A stretch of 64,000 bases of DNA from Vibrio tarriae (GCF_002216685.1 NZ_CP022352.1:372001-436000); one strand, 5' to 3'. Positions 35,619 through 44,722 are shown, counted from the stretch's first letter. Notes: a model not told the origin generated them from the letters alone. A program made the numbers and translations.

Positions 35619-36323
35619 ATGAATAAAAGCCTTATTACCAATGTAGTGGCGCTGGCCCTGATGGGTGTCGGCTATTTCCTGCCTAACCACTATGCCTTTT
35701 ACGCGGGGCTGTTTGCCTTTTCCGGCGCGATCACCAACTGGCTCGCCATCCATATGCTGTTTGAAAAAGTGCCAGGACTGTATGGCTCCGGCGTGATTCC
35801 CGCACGTTTTGAAGATTTCAAAGCCGCCATCAAAAATCTGATGATGGAGCAGTTTTTTACCGATGCCAATATCGACCGTTTCCTCAATAAAGAGATGAAT
35901 GGCGCGCTGAACCTCGATCTGCAACCGGTGATCGCCAAAGTCGATTTCAACCCGACGTTTGATTCTCTGGTTGAAGTGATTAGCCAATCCTCATTCGGTG
36001 GCATGTTGGCGATGTTTGGTGGTGCGCAAGCGCTTGAGCCATTGAAACAACCCTTTGTGGAGAAGATGCAAGATGCGATTGTTGAGATCAGCCAGAGCGA
36101 GTCGGTACGTGAAGCCCTAAAGGGGCAACTGGAATCCCCAGCGATGCTGGATGAGATTAAAGCCAATATCGAAGGCATCATCGATCAGCGCTTAAATGAA
36201 CTGACCCCGCAATTGGTCAAAGAAATCGTGCAGAAGATGATTAAAGAACACCTTGGCTGGCTAGTGATTTGGGGCGGCGTGTTTGGTGGCGTGATTGGCC
36301 TTGTTTCCGCGGCTTTGGTTTAA
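35619..36323 (+). CDS. DUF445-family membrane protein
   Basis: This 234-residue protein has N-terminal membrane segments (residues 5-45) with GAITNWLAIHMLFEKVPGLYGSGVIPARFEDFKAAI, the DUF445 signature, a long helical middle, and a C-terminal membrane hairpin (LGWLVIWGGVFGGVIGLVSAALV). Function is unknown. ATG at 35619 is used; an in-frame TTG at 35598 after AAGGTGAG is an alternative start. A strong terminator follows. Confidence 0.8.
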   Translation: MNKSLITNVVALALMGVGYFLPNHYAFYAGLFAFSGAITNWLAIHMLFEKVPGLYGSGVIPARFEDFKAAIKNLMMEQFFTDANIDRFLNKEMNGALNLDLQPVIAKVDFNPTFDSLVEVISQSSFGGMLAMFGGAQALEPLKQPFVEKMQDAIVEISQSESVREALKGQLESPAMLDEIKANIEGIIDQRLNELTPQLVKEIVQKMIKEHLGWLVIWGGVFGGVIGLVSAALV

Positions 36324-36344
36324 ACATCCGCACTGTAAACCTAA

Positions 36345-36376
36345 AAAAATCAGCCCCAATAATGGGGCTGATTTTA
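36345..36376. terminator. Terminator between DUF445 gene and OYE gene
   Basis: AAAATCAGCCCCA pairs with TGGGGCTGATTTT, with A and T flanks; it probably serves both convergent genes. Confidence 0.9.
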
Positions 36377-36398
36377 TCAATAAAGGTAAAACACCGAG

Positions 36399-37442
36399 TT
36401 AATAAAGCTCCGTTAACATCGAATCTTGGTACGCTTTTAGCTCTTCACCCTGTTGAACACGGGCGATGTAATCTGGGTTAGCGATAAATGGACGACCAAT
36501 CGCGAGCAGATCAAACTCATTATTTTCAATCGCAGTGGCACCCGTTTCTGCGCTAAAACCGCCTACACCCATCAGCGTTTTTGAGTAGTGCTGACGCAAG
36601 TAAGTCGACACTCGGCCACCTAAGAAATCAAAGGTCACACTGTCATCAAACATCCCTTCATGCAGATAGGCCAAATTGCGTTTTTCCAGCTCCGGCAATA
36701 GGTAATCAAACACTTCACGATCACGCGGGTCCGCTTTGATGTTGAAATACGCCCCCGGAGACACACGCAGCGCAGTGCGCTCTGCACCAATACGTGCGAT
36801 CACGGCATCCACCACTTCCAAAGCAAAACGCGCCATATTGGCCGGCGTTTCGCCGTACTCATCGCTGCGTTGGTTCGAATCAAAATGCAGGAACTGGTCA
36901 ATGAGATAGCCGTTCGCGCCATGAATCTCGACGCCATCAAAACCTGCCAAGCGTGCATTTTCCGCTGCTTGTGCGTAATCGGCCACCAGTTGCTTGATCT
37001 CCGCTTGGCTCGCCGCTTTCGGTACTGTGTACTGCAATTCACGGCGACGTGGCACGCTGCCTTCAACACCGAGAGCTGAAGGCGCTAAAACATATTCGCC
37101 CGCAAAAAAGGCAGGGTGCGCCACGCGTCCGGTATGCCATAGCTGAGCGAAAATCTTACCGCCATTGGCATGCACCGCTTCTGTCACTTTCTTCCAACCA
37201 GCAATTTGTGCCTGTGTAAACAGCCCAGGAGTATTCGGGTAGCCTTGCCCGTCGGGGCGAATAATCGTGGCTTCGGAAATGATCAGCCCAGCATCGGCAC
37301 GGCGTGCGTAATACGCCACCATGGCATCGGTCGGCACCAAATCATCATCAGTCATGCAGCGCGTCAGTGGCGCCATCGCAATTCGGTTGTTTAAAGTAAT
37401 CACATCATTGAGCGCGTATGGCTGAAAAAGAATATCGGTCAT
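36399..37442 (-). CDS. Old yellow enzyme family ene-reductase (NemA-like)
   Basis: This 347-residue FMN enzyme is a TIM barrel. Marks are MAPLTRCMTDDDLVPTDAM, FAQLWHTGRVAHP, EIHGANGYLIDQFL (the substrate-binding His/Asn pair), RTALRVSP and DLLAIGRPFIANPDY. OYE proteins reduce activated alkenes, quinones, N-ethylmaleimide and nitro compounds with NAD(P)H. The gene is divergent from a TetR regulator, and the region between has two palindromes, the same layout as nemRA in E. coli. The gene is probably induced by reactive electrophiles. Confidence 0.93.
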   Translation of the reverse strand: MTDILFQPYALNDVITLNNRIAMAPLTRCMTDDDLVPTDAMVAYYARRADAGLIISEATIIRPDGQGYPNTPGLFTQAQIAGWKKVTEAVHANGGKIFAQLWHTGRVAHPAFFAGEYVLAPSALGVEGSVPRRRELQYTVPKAASQAEIKQLVADYAQAAENARLAGFDGVEIHGANGYLIDQFLHFDSNQRSDEYGETPANMARFALEVVDAVIARIGAERTALRVSPGAYFNIKADPRDREVFDYLLPELEKRNLAYLHEGMFDDSVTFDFLGGRVSTYLRQHYSKTLMGVGGFSAETGATAIENNEFDLLAIGRPFIANPDYIARVQQGEELKAYQDSMLTELY

Positions 37443-37484
37443 TTGAGTTGTCCTGTGGTTGTCTGTTGCGCTTATGCTAGATCA

Positions 37485-37526
37485 TTCTTGAACAATCGTT
37501 CAAGAACTTTTTTGAATGAACGTTCA
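37485..37526. promoter_or_regulatory. Two TetR-type operators between the OYE and TetR genes
   Basis: TTCTTGAAC-AATC-GTTCAAGAA (37485-37506) is a perfect inverted repeat with 9-bp arms. A second palindrome, TGAACGTTCA (37517-37526), lies next to it and shares the GAAC/GTTC half-site. They cover the shared promoter region and are the likely binding sites of the adjacent TetR regulator. Confidence 0.8.
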
Positions 37527-37591
37527 AGATACTTTGTCATCGACTCGGTTTAGCGCTAGAATCGCGCCATGTTCGATGAAGAGAGTGTGTT

Positions 37592-38167
37592 GTGCGAGTA
37601 GCTGAATTTGACCGAGAGCAGGTGTTGAGATCCGCGATGGATGAATTTATGTCCAAAGGATTCAACAAAACCAGCATGCAAGATTTAAAACGCGTGACCG
37701 GTTTACACCCCGGCTCGATTTACTGCGCGTTTGAAAATAAGCGCGGTTTGCTGATTGCCGCCCTTGAGCAATACACCAAACAACGCGTCTCGGAATTTAA
37801 TGCGATTTTCGCCGCACATCCCACCATCTTAGCGGGACTAGAGCAGTACATGGCGATGGTGGTGGATGAGTGTGAACGCGATGAGATCAAAGATTGCTTG
37901 CTGCAAAAAGCGCTCAATGAACTCTCTTGTCAGGATGAAGAAGTCGAAACGCTGATCCGCGCCACAGTGGGTACTTGGAAACAAGGCATGCTTGCGCAAT
38001 TACAAGAAGCACAGCAGCGCGGCGAGATAAACCCAGACAGTGACTGCGTGCTGCTCACCGAATATTTGGTGATGGGCATTTATGGTTTACGCTCGTTTGC
38101 CCACACTCGGCCGGAAAAGGGCTTACTCAGAAAGCTCGCCGATAAACTGTTGGACGCGATTCGCTGA
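37592..38167 (+). CDS. TetR-family regulator (NemR-like) of the OYE gene
   Basis: This 191-residue repressor has an N-terminal HTH (LRSAMDEFMSKGFNKTSMQDLKRVTGLHPGSIYCAFENKRGLL) and an all-helical ligand domain with several Cys (CERDEIKDCLL, LSCQDEE, DCVLL). NemR senses electrophiles through cysteines, so the Cys content fits a redox sensor; this is inference. The start is GTG at 37592, with GAAGAGAG upstream. It is expected to bind the palindromes at 37485-37526 and control itself and the OYE gene. Confidence 0.88.
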   Translation: MRVAEFDREQVLRSAMDEFMSKGFNKTSMQDLKRVTGLHPGSIYCAFENKRGLLIAALEQYTKQRVSEFNAIFAAHPTILAGLEQYMAMVVDECERDEIKDCLLQKALNELSCQDEEVETLIRATVGTWKQGMLAQLQEAQQRGEINPDSDCVLLTEYLVMGIYGLRSFAHTRPEKGLLRKLADKLLDAIR

Positions 38168-38191
38168 TCCGCCAATGTTGGTCGTTCTGAC

Positions 38192-38224
38192 AAAAAAGCC
38201 ACAGATGCGGTCTGTGGCTTTTCA
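38192..38224. terminator. Terminator between the TetR and LysE genes
   Basis: AAAAGCCACAGA pairs with TCTGTGGCTTTT between convergent genes. Confidence 0.88.
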
Positions 38225-38238
38225 CTTTTTTGGCGATA

Positions 38239-38868
38239 TCACACAAAATCGCTGAGCATCCAGAGCGCCAGCAGCAAAAACACCGCGCCCATCACTTTGT
38301 GCTGGTAAGTGCGAAAACGCTGATTGTCGACCAGCGAGTGACCAAACACGCCAATCAAAGCCACCAGCAGCAGATTAAACAGCAAGCCGCACACATTCAG
38401 CACCATACCTAGCGCGAACATCTGTTCGGCGGAGCTCGCCGCGATATTGGTTGAAACAAACTGCGGCAAAAACAGCACAAAGAACACCAAGGCTTTGGGG
38501 TTCAGCAAATTACTCACTAAAGCCCGTTGGTAAAAGGTTTTTGCTACCGCTTGTGCCTCATCCAAGGTGGGCGCTTGCGCCGCATCGGCGCGTAGGCAAT
38601 CCCACGCCATTTTGAGCAGGTATGCTCCACCCAACAAATGCAGCACATTGAGCGCCAACGGGTTCATAGCAATCAGCGCGGAAACCCCAAGCGCTGCGAG
38701 TAAGGTTAAAATCATCCCTGATGTGGCATTGCCCAAGCTGGCAAACAAACCGACTCGGCGTCCGTAGCTCATACTAGAGCTCGCAATCAGCAGCATATCT
38801 GGCCCTGGGATCAGCAACAGCGCCAATACCGCGGTGAGATAAACTGGTAATACCGAAACATCAATCAT
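38239..38868 (-). CDS. LysE/RhtB-family amino acid exporter
   Basis: This 209-residue protein has six membrane segments. The signature is LLLIPGPDMLLIASSSMSYGRRVGLFASLGNATSG, followed by ALVSNLLNPKALVFFVLFLPQF. The family exports amino acids, homoserine or their lactones. It is divergent from an AraC-type regulator at 39072, which is a likely controller. Confidence 0.9.
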   Translation of the reverse strand: MIDVSVLPVYLTAVLALLLIPGPDMLLIASSSMSYGRRVGLFASLGNATSGMILTLLAALGVSALIAMNPLALNVLHLLGGAYLLKMAWDCLRADAAQAPTLDEAQAVAKTFYQRALVSNLLNPKALVFFVLFLPQFVSTNIAASSAEQMFALGMVLNVCGLLFNLLLVALIGVFGHSLVDNQRFRTYQHKVMGAVFLLLALWMLSDFV

Positions 38869-39071
38869 GTTGAAAATCTTGTTAAAGCTGGAAAGCGGCG
38901 GATTTTATAGGAGACATACCGCCATTTCCATATGAAAGATAATCCAAATAAACTCATTTCTAGCCAGAGATAAAATAGTGCGGATTTCGATTAGTACAGA
39001 AGCGCAATTTTGTACAAAAACTTTCCTGCACTTTGCAGTAGACTCATTAGGGAAAAGCACAAGGAAGCGTG

Positions 39072-39902
39072 ATGGGCGACTCAGCAGGCAAAATTAAAGA
39101 ACAAGCAAAATTTCAGATTGCCGAAGAGTTTGGCGGCCTAGAGCTGCTCGATGCGCAATACGAAACGCAGAATTTTTCTCGCCACAGCCATGAAGGCTAT
39201 ACCGTGGGAGTGATTGAGCGCGGTGCACAATCTTTCTACCGCACCGGCGGCAATCATATTGCGCCGCAAGACAGCATTATTTTGGTCAACGCCGATGAAG
39301 TGCACACCGGACACTCCGCCGTCGAAGGTGGTTGGGCGTATAAAGCCATGTACCCGCTGCCCGAGCAGTTTGCCACGGTTGCCAAAGAGATTGGCGCCAA
39401 TACCGGAGCGCCTTATTTTCCACAAGCGGTGGTGTATGACCCCGAGCTTGCGAGCCAACTGCGCTTAGTGTTTGAAACCCTTGAAAAATCGACTAACCGC
39501 TTGCTACGTGAAACCCTAATTTACGCCAGCTTAGTCAAGTTGATGACGCGCCACGGCCGCACTGCGCCAAAAACCGATCAACCGCTATCTGCACTGCGGC
39601 CATTGTTGCTGGTTAAAGAGTTTCTGGATGACTTTCCGCAGGCCGATGTTTCACTCGAAGAACTGGCACAACTGGCGGGATTAAGTCCTTTTCATCTGGT
39701 GCGTACCTTTCAAAAGCAGTTTGGTTTACCACCCCACGCTTATCAAATCCAAGCCCGCTTGCGCCTCGCGAAAACCCTGTTAAAGCAAGGCGTAAGTATC
39801 TCGGAAACCGCGCAAGAGTGTGGCTTTCACGATCAAAGCCATCTGCATCGCCACTTTAAAAAAGCGCTCGGCATCACCCCAAAACAGTACGCAAGACCTT
39901 AG
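39072..39902 (+). CDS. AraC-family transcriptional regulator
   Basis: This 276-residue protein has an AraC-type cupin sensor (NFSRHSHEGYTVGVIERGAQSFYRTGG, IILVNADEVHTGHS) and C-terminal HTH motifs (VSLEELAQLAGLSPFHLVRTFQKQFG, SISETAQECGFHDQSHLHRHFKKALGITPKQY). This architecture is common near LysE exporters and AzlCD. It sits between the divergent LysE gene and the azlCD operon, so it may control either or both. Start: ATG at 39072 with AAGGAA 5 nt before it; GTG at 39069 overlaps. Confidence 0.9.
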   Translation: MGDSAGKIKEQAKFQIAEEFGGLELLDAQYETQNFSRHSHEGYTVGVIERGAQSFYRTGGNHIAPQDSIILVNADEVHTGHSAVEGGWAYKAMYPLPEQFATVAKEIGANTGAPYFPQAVVYDPELASQLRLVFETLEKSTNRLLRETLIYASLVKLMTRHGRTAPKTDQPLSALRPLLLVKEFLDDFPQADVSLEELAQLAGLSPFHLVRTFQKQFGLPPHAYQIQARLRLAKTLLKQGVSISETAQECGFHDQSHLHRHFKKALGITPKQYARP

Positions 39903-39985
39903 ATAATTAGCACTCGTCACCTGAACGCTACCGCGCAAGATTATCCAAGCTTATCGGCTTATCCCTGTGTTCTGATAACCCTGAC

Positions 39986-40025
39986 GATACCCAAATCTCT
40001 TGGAGTTTCAGGTAGGAAGGGTATA
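39986..40025 (+). repeat. ERIC deletion derivative (ends only)
   Basis: TACCCAAATCTCTTGGAG is joined directly to AGGTAGGAAGGGTATA, the outer ends of an ERIC with about 90 bp of the interior missing. It lies 28 bp before azlC, so it may be part of its leader. Confidence 0.7.
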
Positions 40026-40053
40026 AGGTTTTCTTCTATAAATTGGAAAGAGT

Positions 40054-40773
40054 ATGAATAGCCAAGTGTTAACCATTGATGATTCACCCACCCCCACCCG
40101 GCTGTTTTGGCAGGGCACAGTCGCTATGCTGCCGTTGAGCATTGTGGTATTACCTTGGGGTTTACTGGCCGGCTCGTTTGCGATTGAAGCGGGGTTATCG
40201 GTCATCGAGAGCCAAGCCTTGTCTGCAATCTTGTTTGCAGGAGCGGCACAGTTAGTCGCTATCGGCATGTTTAAAACGGGGGCGGGGTTACTGAGTTTGT
40301 TGATAGCCACTTTTTTTATTACCTCACGCCATTTTCTGTACAGCGTATCAATGCGCAGCAAAATCAGCCCATTACCCTTGCGCTGGCGGCTGACACTGGG
40401 CTTTTTGCTCACCGATGAGCTGTTTGCGATTTGCGGCGCGCAGTCCGATAAGCAGTTTAATCGCTGGTATGCGTTAGGCGCAGGGCTGAGTTTTTATCTG
40501 ATTTGGAATTTAGCCAGCTTGGTCGGCATTGTCGCAGGCAGCTATCTGCCCGATCTCAATCAGTGGGGATTGGAATTCGCGGTCGCCGCCACTTTCATCG
40601 CGATTGTGATCCCGAATATCAAAAGCTGGCCTGTGCTGATTTCGGTACTGACCGCCTTGGTGTTATCAGTATTACTCACCGTGATGGGGATTGAAGGCAG
40701 CCTAATGTTCGCCAGTATTGGCGCCATGCTCGCCGGCTACGGTACTGAACGTTTATTAGGAGCTCACCCATGA
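40054..40773 (+). CDS. azlC: AzlC branched-chain amino acid exporter, large subunit
   Basis: This 239-residue protein has about seven membrane segments. The AzlC pattern is MLPLSIVVLPWGLLAGSFAIEAGLSVIESQALSAILFAGAAQLVAI, and FFITSRHFLYSVSMR. With AzlD it exports branched-chain amino acids or analogues. It overlaps azlD by 4 bp. The upstream AraC-type gene is its likely regulator. A 36-bp ERIC remnant lies in the leader. Confidence 0.9.
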   Translation: MNSQVLTIDDSPTPTRLFWQGTVAMLPLSIVVLPWGLLAGSFAIEAGLSVIESQALSAILFAGAAQLVAIGMFKTGAGLLSLLIATFFITSRHFLYSVSMRSKISPLPLRWRLTLGFLLTDELFAICGAQSDKQFNRWYALGAGLSFYLIWNLASLVGIVAGSYLPDLNQWGLEFAVAATFIAIVIPNIKSWPVLISVLTALVLSVLLTVMGIEGSLMFASIGAMLAGYGTERLLGAHP

Positions 40774-41087
40774 TCATGCTTTCGATATTCGCGATGACGG
40801 CACTGGTATTTCTCAGCCGTTATCTGTTTCTTGAACCTAAGCTACCCCTGCGTTTGAGCCCCACGTTGCAACGCTTACTTAGCTACTCGGGGCCTGCAGT
40901 ACTCACCGCGATTTGGGCGCCGATTGTGTTTATGCCAGAAAAAACCTTGTGGTTAGAGTGGCACAACCCCTATCTTCTCGCCGCACTACTTTCCGGTGTG
41001 CTGGCTTGGTTAAGCAAAAATGTCCTGCTGACGACCGTCGTGGGGATGGGGAGTTTCTTACTGCTCAAGCTGGTGGTATTGGCCTAA
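40770..41087 (+). CDS. azlD: AzlD branched-chain amino acid exporter, small subunit
   Basis: This 105-residue protein has four membrane segments, beginning MIMLSIFAMTALVFLSRYLFL with PLRLSPTLQRLLSYSGPAVLTAIWAPIVF, the AzlD/YgaH pattern. It is the partner of AzlC, with a 4 bp overlap (ATGA). A GC-rich hairpin follows immediately. Confidence 0.9.
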   Translation: MIMLSIFAMTALVFLSRYLFLEPKLPLRLSPTLQRLLSYSGPAVLTAIWAPIVFMPEKTLWLEWHNPYLLAALLSGVLAWLSKNVLLTTVVGMGSFLLLKLVVLA

Positions 41088-41106
41088 GCCCGTAAAAACG
41101 GGCTTA
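41085..41106 (+). terminator. Hairpin after azlD
   Basis: TAAGCCCGT pairs with ACGGGCTTA around AAAA. It overlaps the azlD stop codon and has no long T-run, so it is a partial or Rho-assisted terminator. Confidence 0.55.
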
Positions 41107-41137
41107 GTGTATGTTGGGCGAGAGGGCGAAAGCTCGG

Positions 41138-41752
41138 TTATTCAGCCAACCATTCCACTTCAATCAAGGTCTGTTCACCACATTTCAGGCGGCCCACAAA
41201 ACGGTCGCCTTGATGTACTTCTCCAACGCCTTGTGGTGTACCAGTCATCACCACATCACCATCTTCCAAAGTCAGATAGCTTTTGAGCTCTTGCAATACC
41301 GCTTGAGGCGAGTAAAGCATTTGGCTGACATGCCCTTTTTGCACACGTACGCAGTTGATCAGCAGTTCCAAATTGAGATCGGCGGCATCCAACCCGTCAA
41401 GCGCAACAAATCGGCTCAAGACTGCAGCACCATCAAACGCTTTAGCGCGCTCCCAAGGCAAGCCTTTGGACTTGAGATAACTCTGCATTTGGCGCTTGGT
41501 CAAATCTAGGCCAATTCCCACCGCGACATATTGTCCCTTTTCAACCAGAAAACAGATCTCTGCTTCATAATGCAAAGGCTCTTGATGGAAGGCGCGCAGC
41601 TGCGATGTAACCGCTGACGAAGGCTTATGAAACAGCACCATCTGTTCTGGAATGCTATTGTGCAGTTCCTGAATGTGTTCAACATAGTTACGCCCGACAC
41701 ACAGCACTTTACCCACGGATATGTTTCGGTTGGCAAATTGGATATGACTCAT
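41138..41752 (-). CDS. Fumarylacetoacetate hydrolase (FAH) family protein
   Basis: This 204-residue enzyme has the FAH fold with metal ligands in LHYEAEICFLVEK (ExE) and AKAFDGAAVLSRFV (Asp), and the motif VVMTGTPQGVGEVHQGD. Small stand-alone members include oxaloacetate tautomerase/acylpyruvase-type enzymes such as FAHD1 and YcgM; the substrate here is unproven. The start at 41752 has AAGGAAGAGAG upstream; the longer frame to 41773 lacks one. Confidence 0.87.
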   Translation of the reverse strand: MSHIQFANRNISVGKVLCVGRNYVEHIQELHNSIPEQMVLFHKPSSAVTSQLRAFHQEPLHYEAEICFLVEKGQYVAVGIGLDLTKRQMQSYLKSKGLPWERAKAFDGAAVLSRFVALDGLDAADLNLELLINCVRVQKGHVSQMLYSPQAVLQELKSYLTLEDGDVVMTGTPQGVGEVHQGDRFVGRLKCGEQTLIEVEWLAE

Positions 41753-42005
41753 CTCTCTTCCTTGACCAGACACAAAGCCGCGATTCTAAACTAACCTCGG
41801 CTCAACTACGCAGAAATGAATCACACAATTGTGGAAAATGCACACCGCAGCCTTGTCATCATTTTGCCTTATATCTGTCATCCCTGCGCCATAAAAAAAC
41901 AATCAAACCGTCACCGAACAGAAACGCATTATTCATTTTCAATCAGTACCTTAGCGGCATCACAAGTCGGGCAGTAAAGCCCAATCAAACTAATAGGGTA
42001 GAAAA

Positions 42006-43001
42006 ATGAAAAAGGCAGCAATCGCAGTAGCAGTTCTTTCCGCAGTGGTATCTGGCTCAACCTTAGCCGCAACCGTATATGATGCAGAAGGCACTTCACT
42101 CAAAGTGGGTGGTCGTCTGGAGTTCCGTGGTGACTTTAATGGCGACGACAAAGGCAAAGAAATTGAAGGCACAATGCTCAACAAGAGCCGTGTGCGTTTG
42201 AATGTAGCCGGTGAAACCGACATTGGTGCCGGCATGAAAGGCTTTGGCTTCTGGGAAGCAGAGCAAGGCGTAAAATCGTCCGCAGGAACGTCAACAGAGC
42301 AAGAAACCACATTCAAACAACGTTATATGTACGTGGGTATGAAAGGCGATTTTGGTAGCCTCTCCTTTGGCCGCCAAAACACCGCTGGCGTGCAAATTTC
42401 TGATATGTCTGATATCGGTACCTTTACTGGCGATCAAAAAGCCTTCATCAGCGCAGGTAACGAGCAGATCAACAACACTATCGCGTATGGTTATGACTTC
42501 GAAAGCTTCAAGCTAAAAGCAAGCTACATTGCTGATGATGAGAAAAATGCCGATGGCTATGGCCTGTCAGGCATCTACTCAGCGCCATTTGGTTTGGATA
42601 TCGGTTTAGGTTATGCCGCGAATGATCTGGGTACAGATAAAGGTTCAGCGGATCAAATTATTGCGGGTTTGGGTTACACCATGGGTGACCTCTACTTCGG
42701 GGCCACTTACACCACGGGTGATAAAAATGACAAAGCAGACACGGAATTTACCGGTATCGAAGTCTCTGCACAGTACAAAATCACCAAAGAATTTCGCCTG
42801 ATCGCGGCTTACCAAAACCAAGAAGAAGAGACCAAGAATGTCACTAAAGACACTGCGGACTTCTTTGAGTTAACTGGCCGCTATGATTTCACGAAAAACT
42901 TCCGCTCTTACATCGCTTACAAAGCGAATGGGCTGGATGACAAAGATGCTGGCTACAAAGTCGAAGACACCATCCGCCTAGGTCTACGTTACGATTTTTA
43001 A
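42006..43001 (+). CDS. Outer membrane general porin (Gram-negative porin family)
   Basis: This 331-residue protein has a signal peptide of about 20 residues (KKAAIAVAVLSAVVSGSTLA) and a 16-stranded porin pattern: VYDAEGTSLKVGGRLEFRGDF at the first strand, GFGFWEAEQG, the loop 3 region YVGMKGDFGSLSFGRQNT, and a terminal strand ending LGLRYDF with the C-terminal Phe needed for assembly. The likely function is passive diffusion of small solutes. The RBS is TAGGGTAG just before the ATG. Regulation is not visible in the 250-bp leader. Confidence 0.9.
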   Translation: MKKAAIAVAVLSAVVSGSTLAATVYDAEGTSLKVGGRLEFRGDFNGDDKGKEIEGTMLNKSRVRLNVAGETDIGAGMKGFGFWEAEQGVKSSAGTSTEQETTFKQRYMYVGMKGDFGSLSFGRQNTAGVQISDMSDIGTFTGDQKAFISAGNEQINNTIAYGYDFESFKLKASYIADDEKNADGYGLSGIYSAPFGLDIGLGYAANDLGTDKGSADQIIAGLGYTMGDLYFGATYTTGDKNDKADTEFTGIEVSAQYKITKEFRLIAAYQNQEEETKNVTKDTADFFELTGRYDFTKNFRSYIAYKANGLDDKDAGYKVEDTIRLGLRYDF

Positions 43002-43037
43002 TCACACTGCCTTAAACTCCTGAATATTGTCCTTCTT

Positions 43038-43066
43038 TGGCCAAGCGATTGCTTGGCCTTTTTTGT
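43038..43066 (+). terminator. Terminator after the porin gene
   Basis: GGCCAAGC pairs with GCTTGGCC around a short loop, followed by TTTTTTG. Confidence 0.9.
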
Positions 43067-43161
43067 TGCAGAATTTCGAACGTCATGAGCAACCACAGCG
43101 ATTGGTTTTCTCACTATTACCACGTATGATTCAGCCCACTTTCTGACTACCTCTTTGATTC

Positions 43162-44058
43162 ATGAGCATTAAACATCACCCATTGCAAGGTGCGCTTTGG
43201 ATGCTGACGGCAGGCCTCGCGTTCGCCATCGTCAATAGCGTCGCACAATACGCCAGCATTCAATTTGGCCTTCCTTCCACCACCGTTGCCTTAGTGCAGT
43301 ACGCGATTGCGATTGTGGTTATCCTGCCTTATCTCAAAACCCTTGGCATTCGTCAGTCACTGCGTACTCAGCGCTTTGGTGCACATTTGTTGCGCGTGTT
43401 TCTAGCGGTAATCGGCATTCAACTCTGGTTGTGGGCGCTGGCTTACCCTGTTCCCATCTGGCAAGGTATTGCATTGCTAATGACTTCTCCCCTGTTTGCC
43501 ACCATCGGCTCTGGCTTATGGCTACGTGAGAAAGTCGGCATGGCACGTTGGCTCGCGACTGTCACAGGATTCATCGGTGCGATGATCATCTTGGAGCCTT
43601 GGGCGGACGATTTTAATCTTGCCTCTCTATTGCCGGTGGGAGCAGCCTTCTTCTGGGCATGTTACTCGCTGATGGTGAAAAAGCTTTCCGCTCATGATTC
43701 GCCTTCGACCATGGTGGTTTACCTGCTGCTGCTGATCACCCCCTTCAATCTGCTCCTTGCGCTCCCCGACTGGCAGATGCCAAGTGGCCAAATGCTATGG
43801 GGATTACTGATTGGCGCAGGGGTCATGACTGCGCTGGCTCAATGGGCGATAGCCAAAGCCTACGCGGTTGCTGATGCATCTTTTGTACAACCGTTTGATC
43901 ACGCAAAACTTCCCTTAAACGTGCTGGCTGGCTGGTTAGTGTTTGGTTGGGTACCACCGGGCAGACTCTGGCTAGGCGCAGCAATTATCGTTCTATCTGT
44001 CGCGTTCATTACTCAGTGGGAAACAAAAAAATCACGGCGTGAAAGAAACATCGCCTAA
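43162..44058 (+). CDS. EamA/DMT-family transporter
   Basis: This 298-residue protein has about ten membrane segments. N-terminal repeat: ALWMLTAGLAFAIVNSVAQYASIQFGLPSTTVALVQY. End: LAGWLVFGWVPPGRLWLGAAIIVLSVAFITQWE. Substrate is unknown. It differs strongly from the DMT protein at position 5. A glutaredoxin didomain protein follows 46 bp on, possibly in the same operon. Confidence 0.87.
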   Translation: MSIKHHPLQGALWMLTAGLAFAIVNSVAQYASIQFGLPSTTVALVQYAIAIVVILPYLKTLGIRQSLRTQRFGAHLLRVFLAVIGIQLWLWALAYPVPIWQGIALLMTSPLFATIGSGLWLREKVGMARWLATVTGFIGAMIILEPWADDFNLASLLPVGAAFFWACYSLMVKKLSAHDSPSTMVVYLLLLITPFNLLLALPDWQMPSGQMLWGLLIGAGVMTALAQWAIAKAYAVADASFVQPFDHAKLPLNVLAGWLVFGWVPPGRLWLGAAIIVLSVAFITQWETKKSRRERNIA

Positions 44059-44104
44059 AACCTTTCCTATCTTTTAATGAAAAGATTTGTATGAGGAATA
44101 CCTG

Positions 44105-44722
44105 ATGACCACGCCAATTAAAGTCACACTCTATCGCTGGGCTGGCAGTTTTGGCCCATTTAAAGTGAACATTCCCTGTGGAGAATGCACGCTGACGAAA
44201 GATATTTTGGCCGATACCTTTGCCAATGAATTGGCTGGCGTGCCGATTGAATTAGAGGTAAAAGATTGGCTTAGCTACTGGTGGGAACCCTTAAAGCTTA
44301 GGGCATGGCATGCGCCGATTGTGGTCATAGCAGGCAAAGTGATCAGCCAAGGAGAAGCCCTAAACCGCGGTGTATTGGTGCAATCCATCATCAAAGAGTG
44401 GACTAAACAAGACACGTTACAAGGCAATATTGTCTTTGGCAAAGCCACCTGCCCTTACTGCGTGAAAGCAAAACAGTTGCTGGATACTGCAGGAATCGAC
44501 TATCGCTACCACGATGTAGTGAAAGAGAGTGCTGCGCTATACCGAATGATCCCTGAAGTGAAAGCGATCATCGGTGAAAAAACACCCGTCACGGTACCGC
44601 AGATCTGGTTAAATGGTCAGTACATTGGGGGCTGTGATGCGTTGGAAAAATGGCTGCAGGATAACCCGCATTCGCTACCTGATAACGTGGTAGAAATCGA
44701 AACTACGCGTGTAGCTCAGTAA
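44105..44722 (+). CDS. Two-domain protein: thioredoxin-like (CGEC) plus glutaredoxin (CPYC)
   Basis: This 205-residue protein has an N-terminal thioredoxin-like domain containing IPCGECTLTKDI (a CxxC) and a region AWHAPIVVIAGKVISQGEALNR. A complete glutaredoxin follows with ATCPYCVKAKQLL, TVPQIWLNGQYIGGCDALEKWL. It therefore has two potential redox-active dithiols in one chain. The start at 44105 has GAGGA 7 nt upstream. It lies just after the DMT transporter on the same strand. Its physiological substrate is unknown. Confidence 0.85.
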   Translation: MTTPIKVTLYRWAGSFGPFKVNIPCGECTLTKDILADTFANELAGVPIELEVKDWLSYWWEPLKLRAWHAPIVVIAGKVISQGEALNRGVLVQSIIKEWTKQDTLQGNIVFGKATCPYCVKAKQLLDTAGIDYRYHDVVKESAALYRMIPEVKAIIGEKTPVTVPQIWLNGQYIGGCDALEKWLQDNPHSLPDNVVEIETTRVAQ

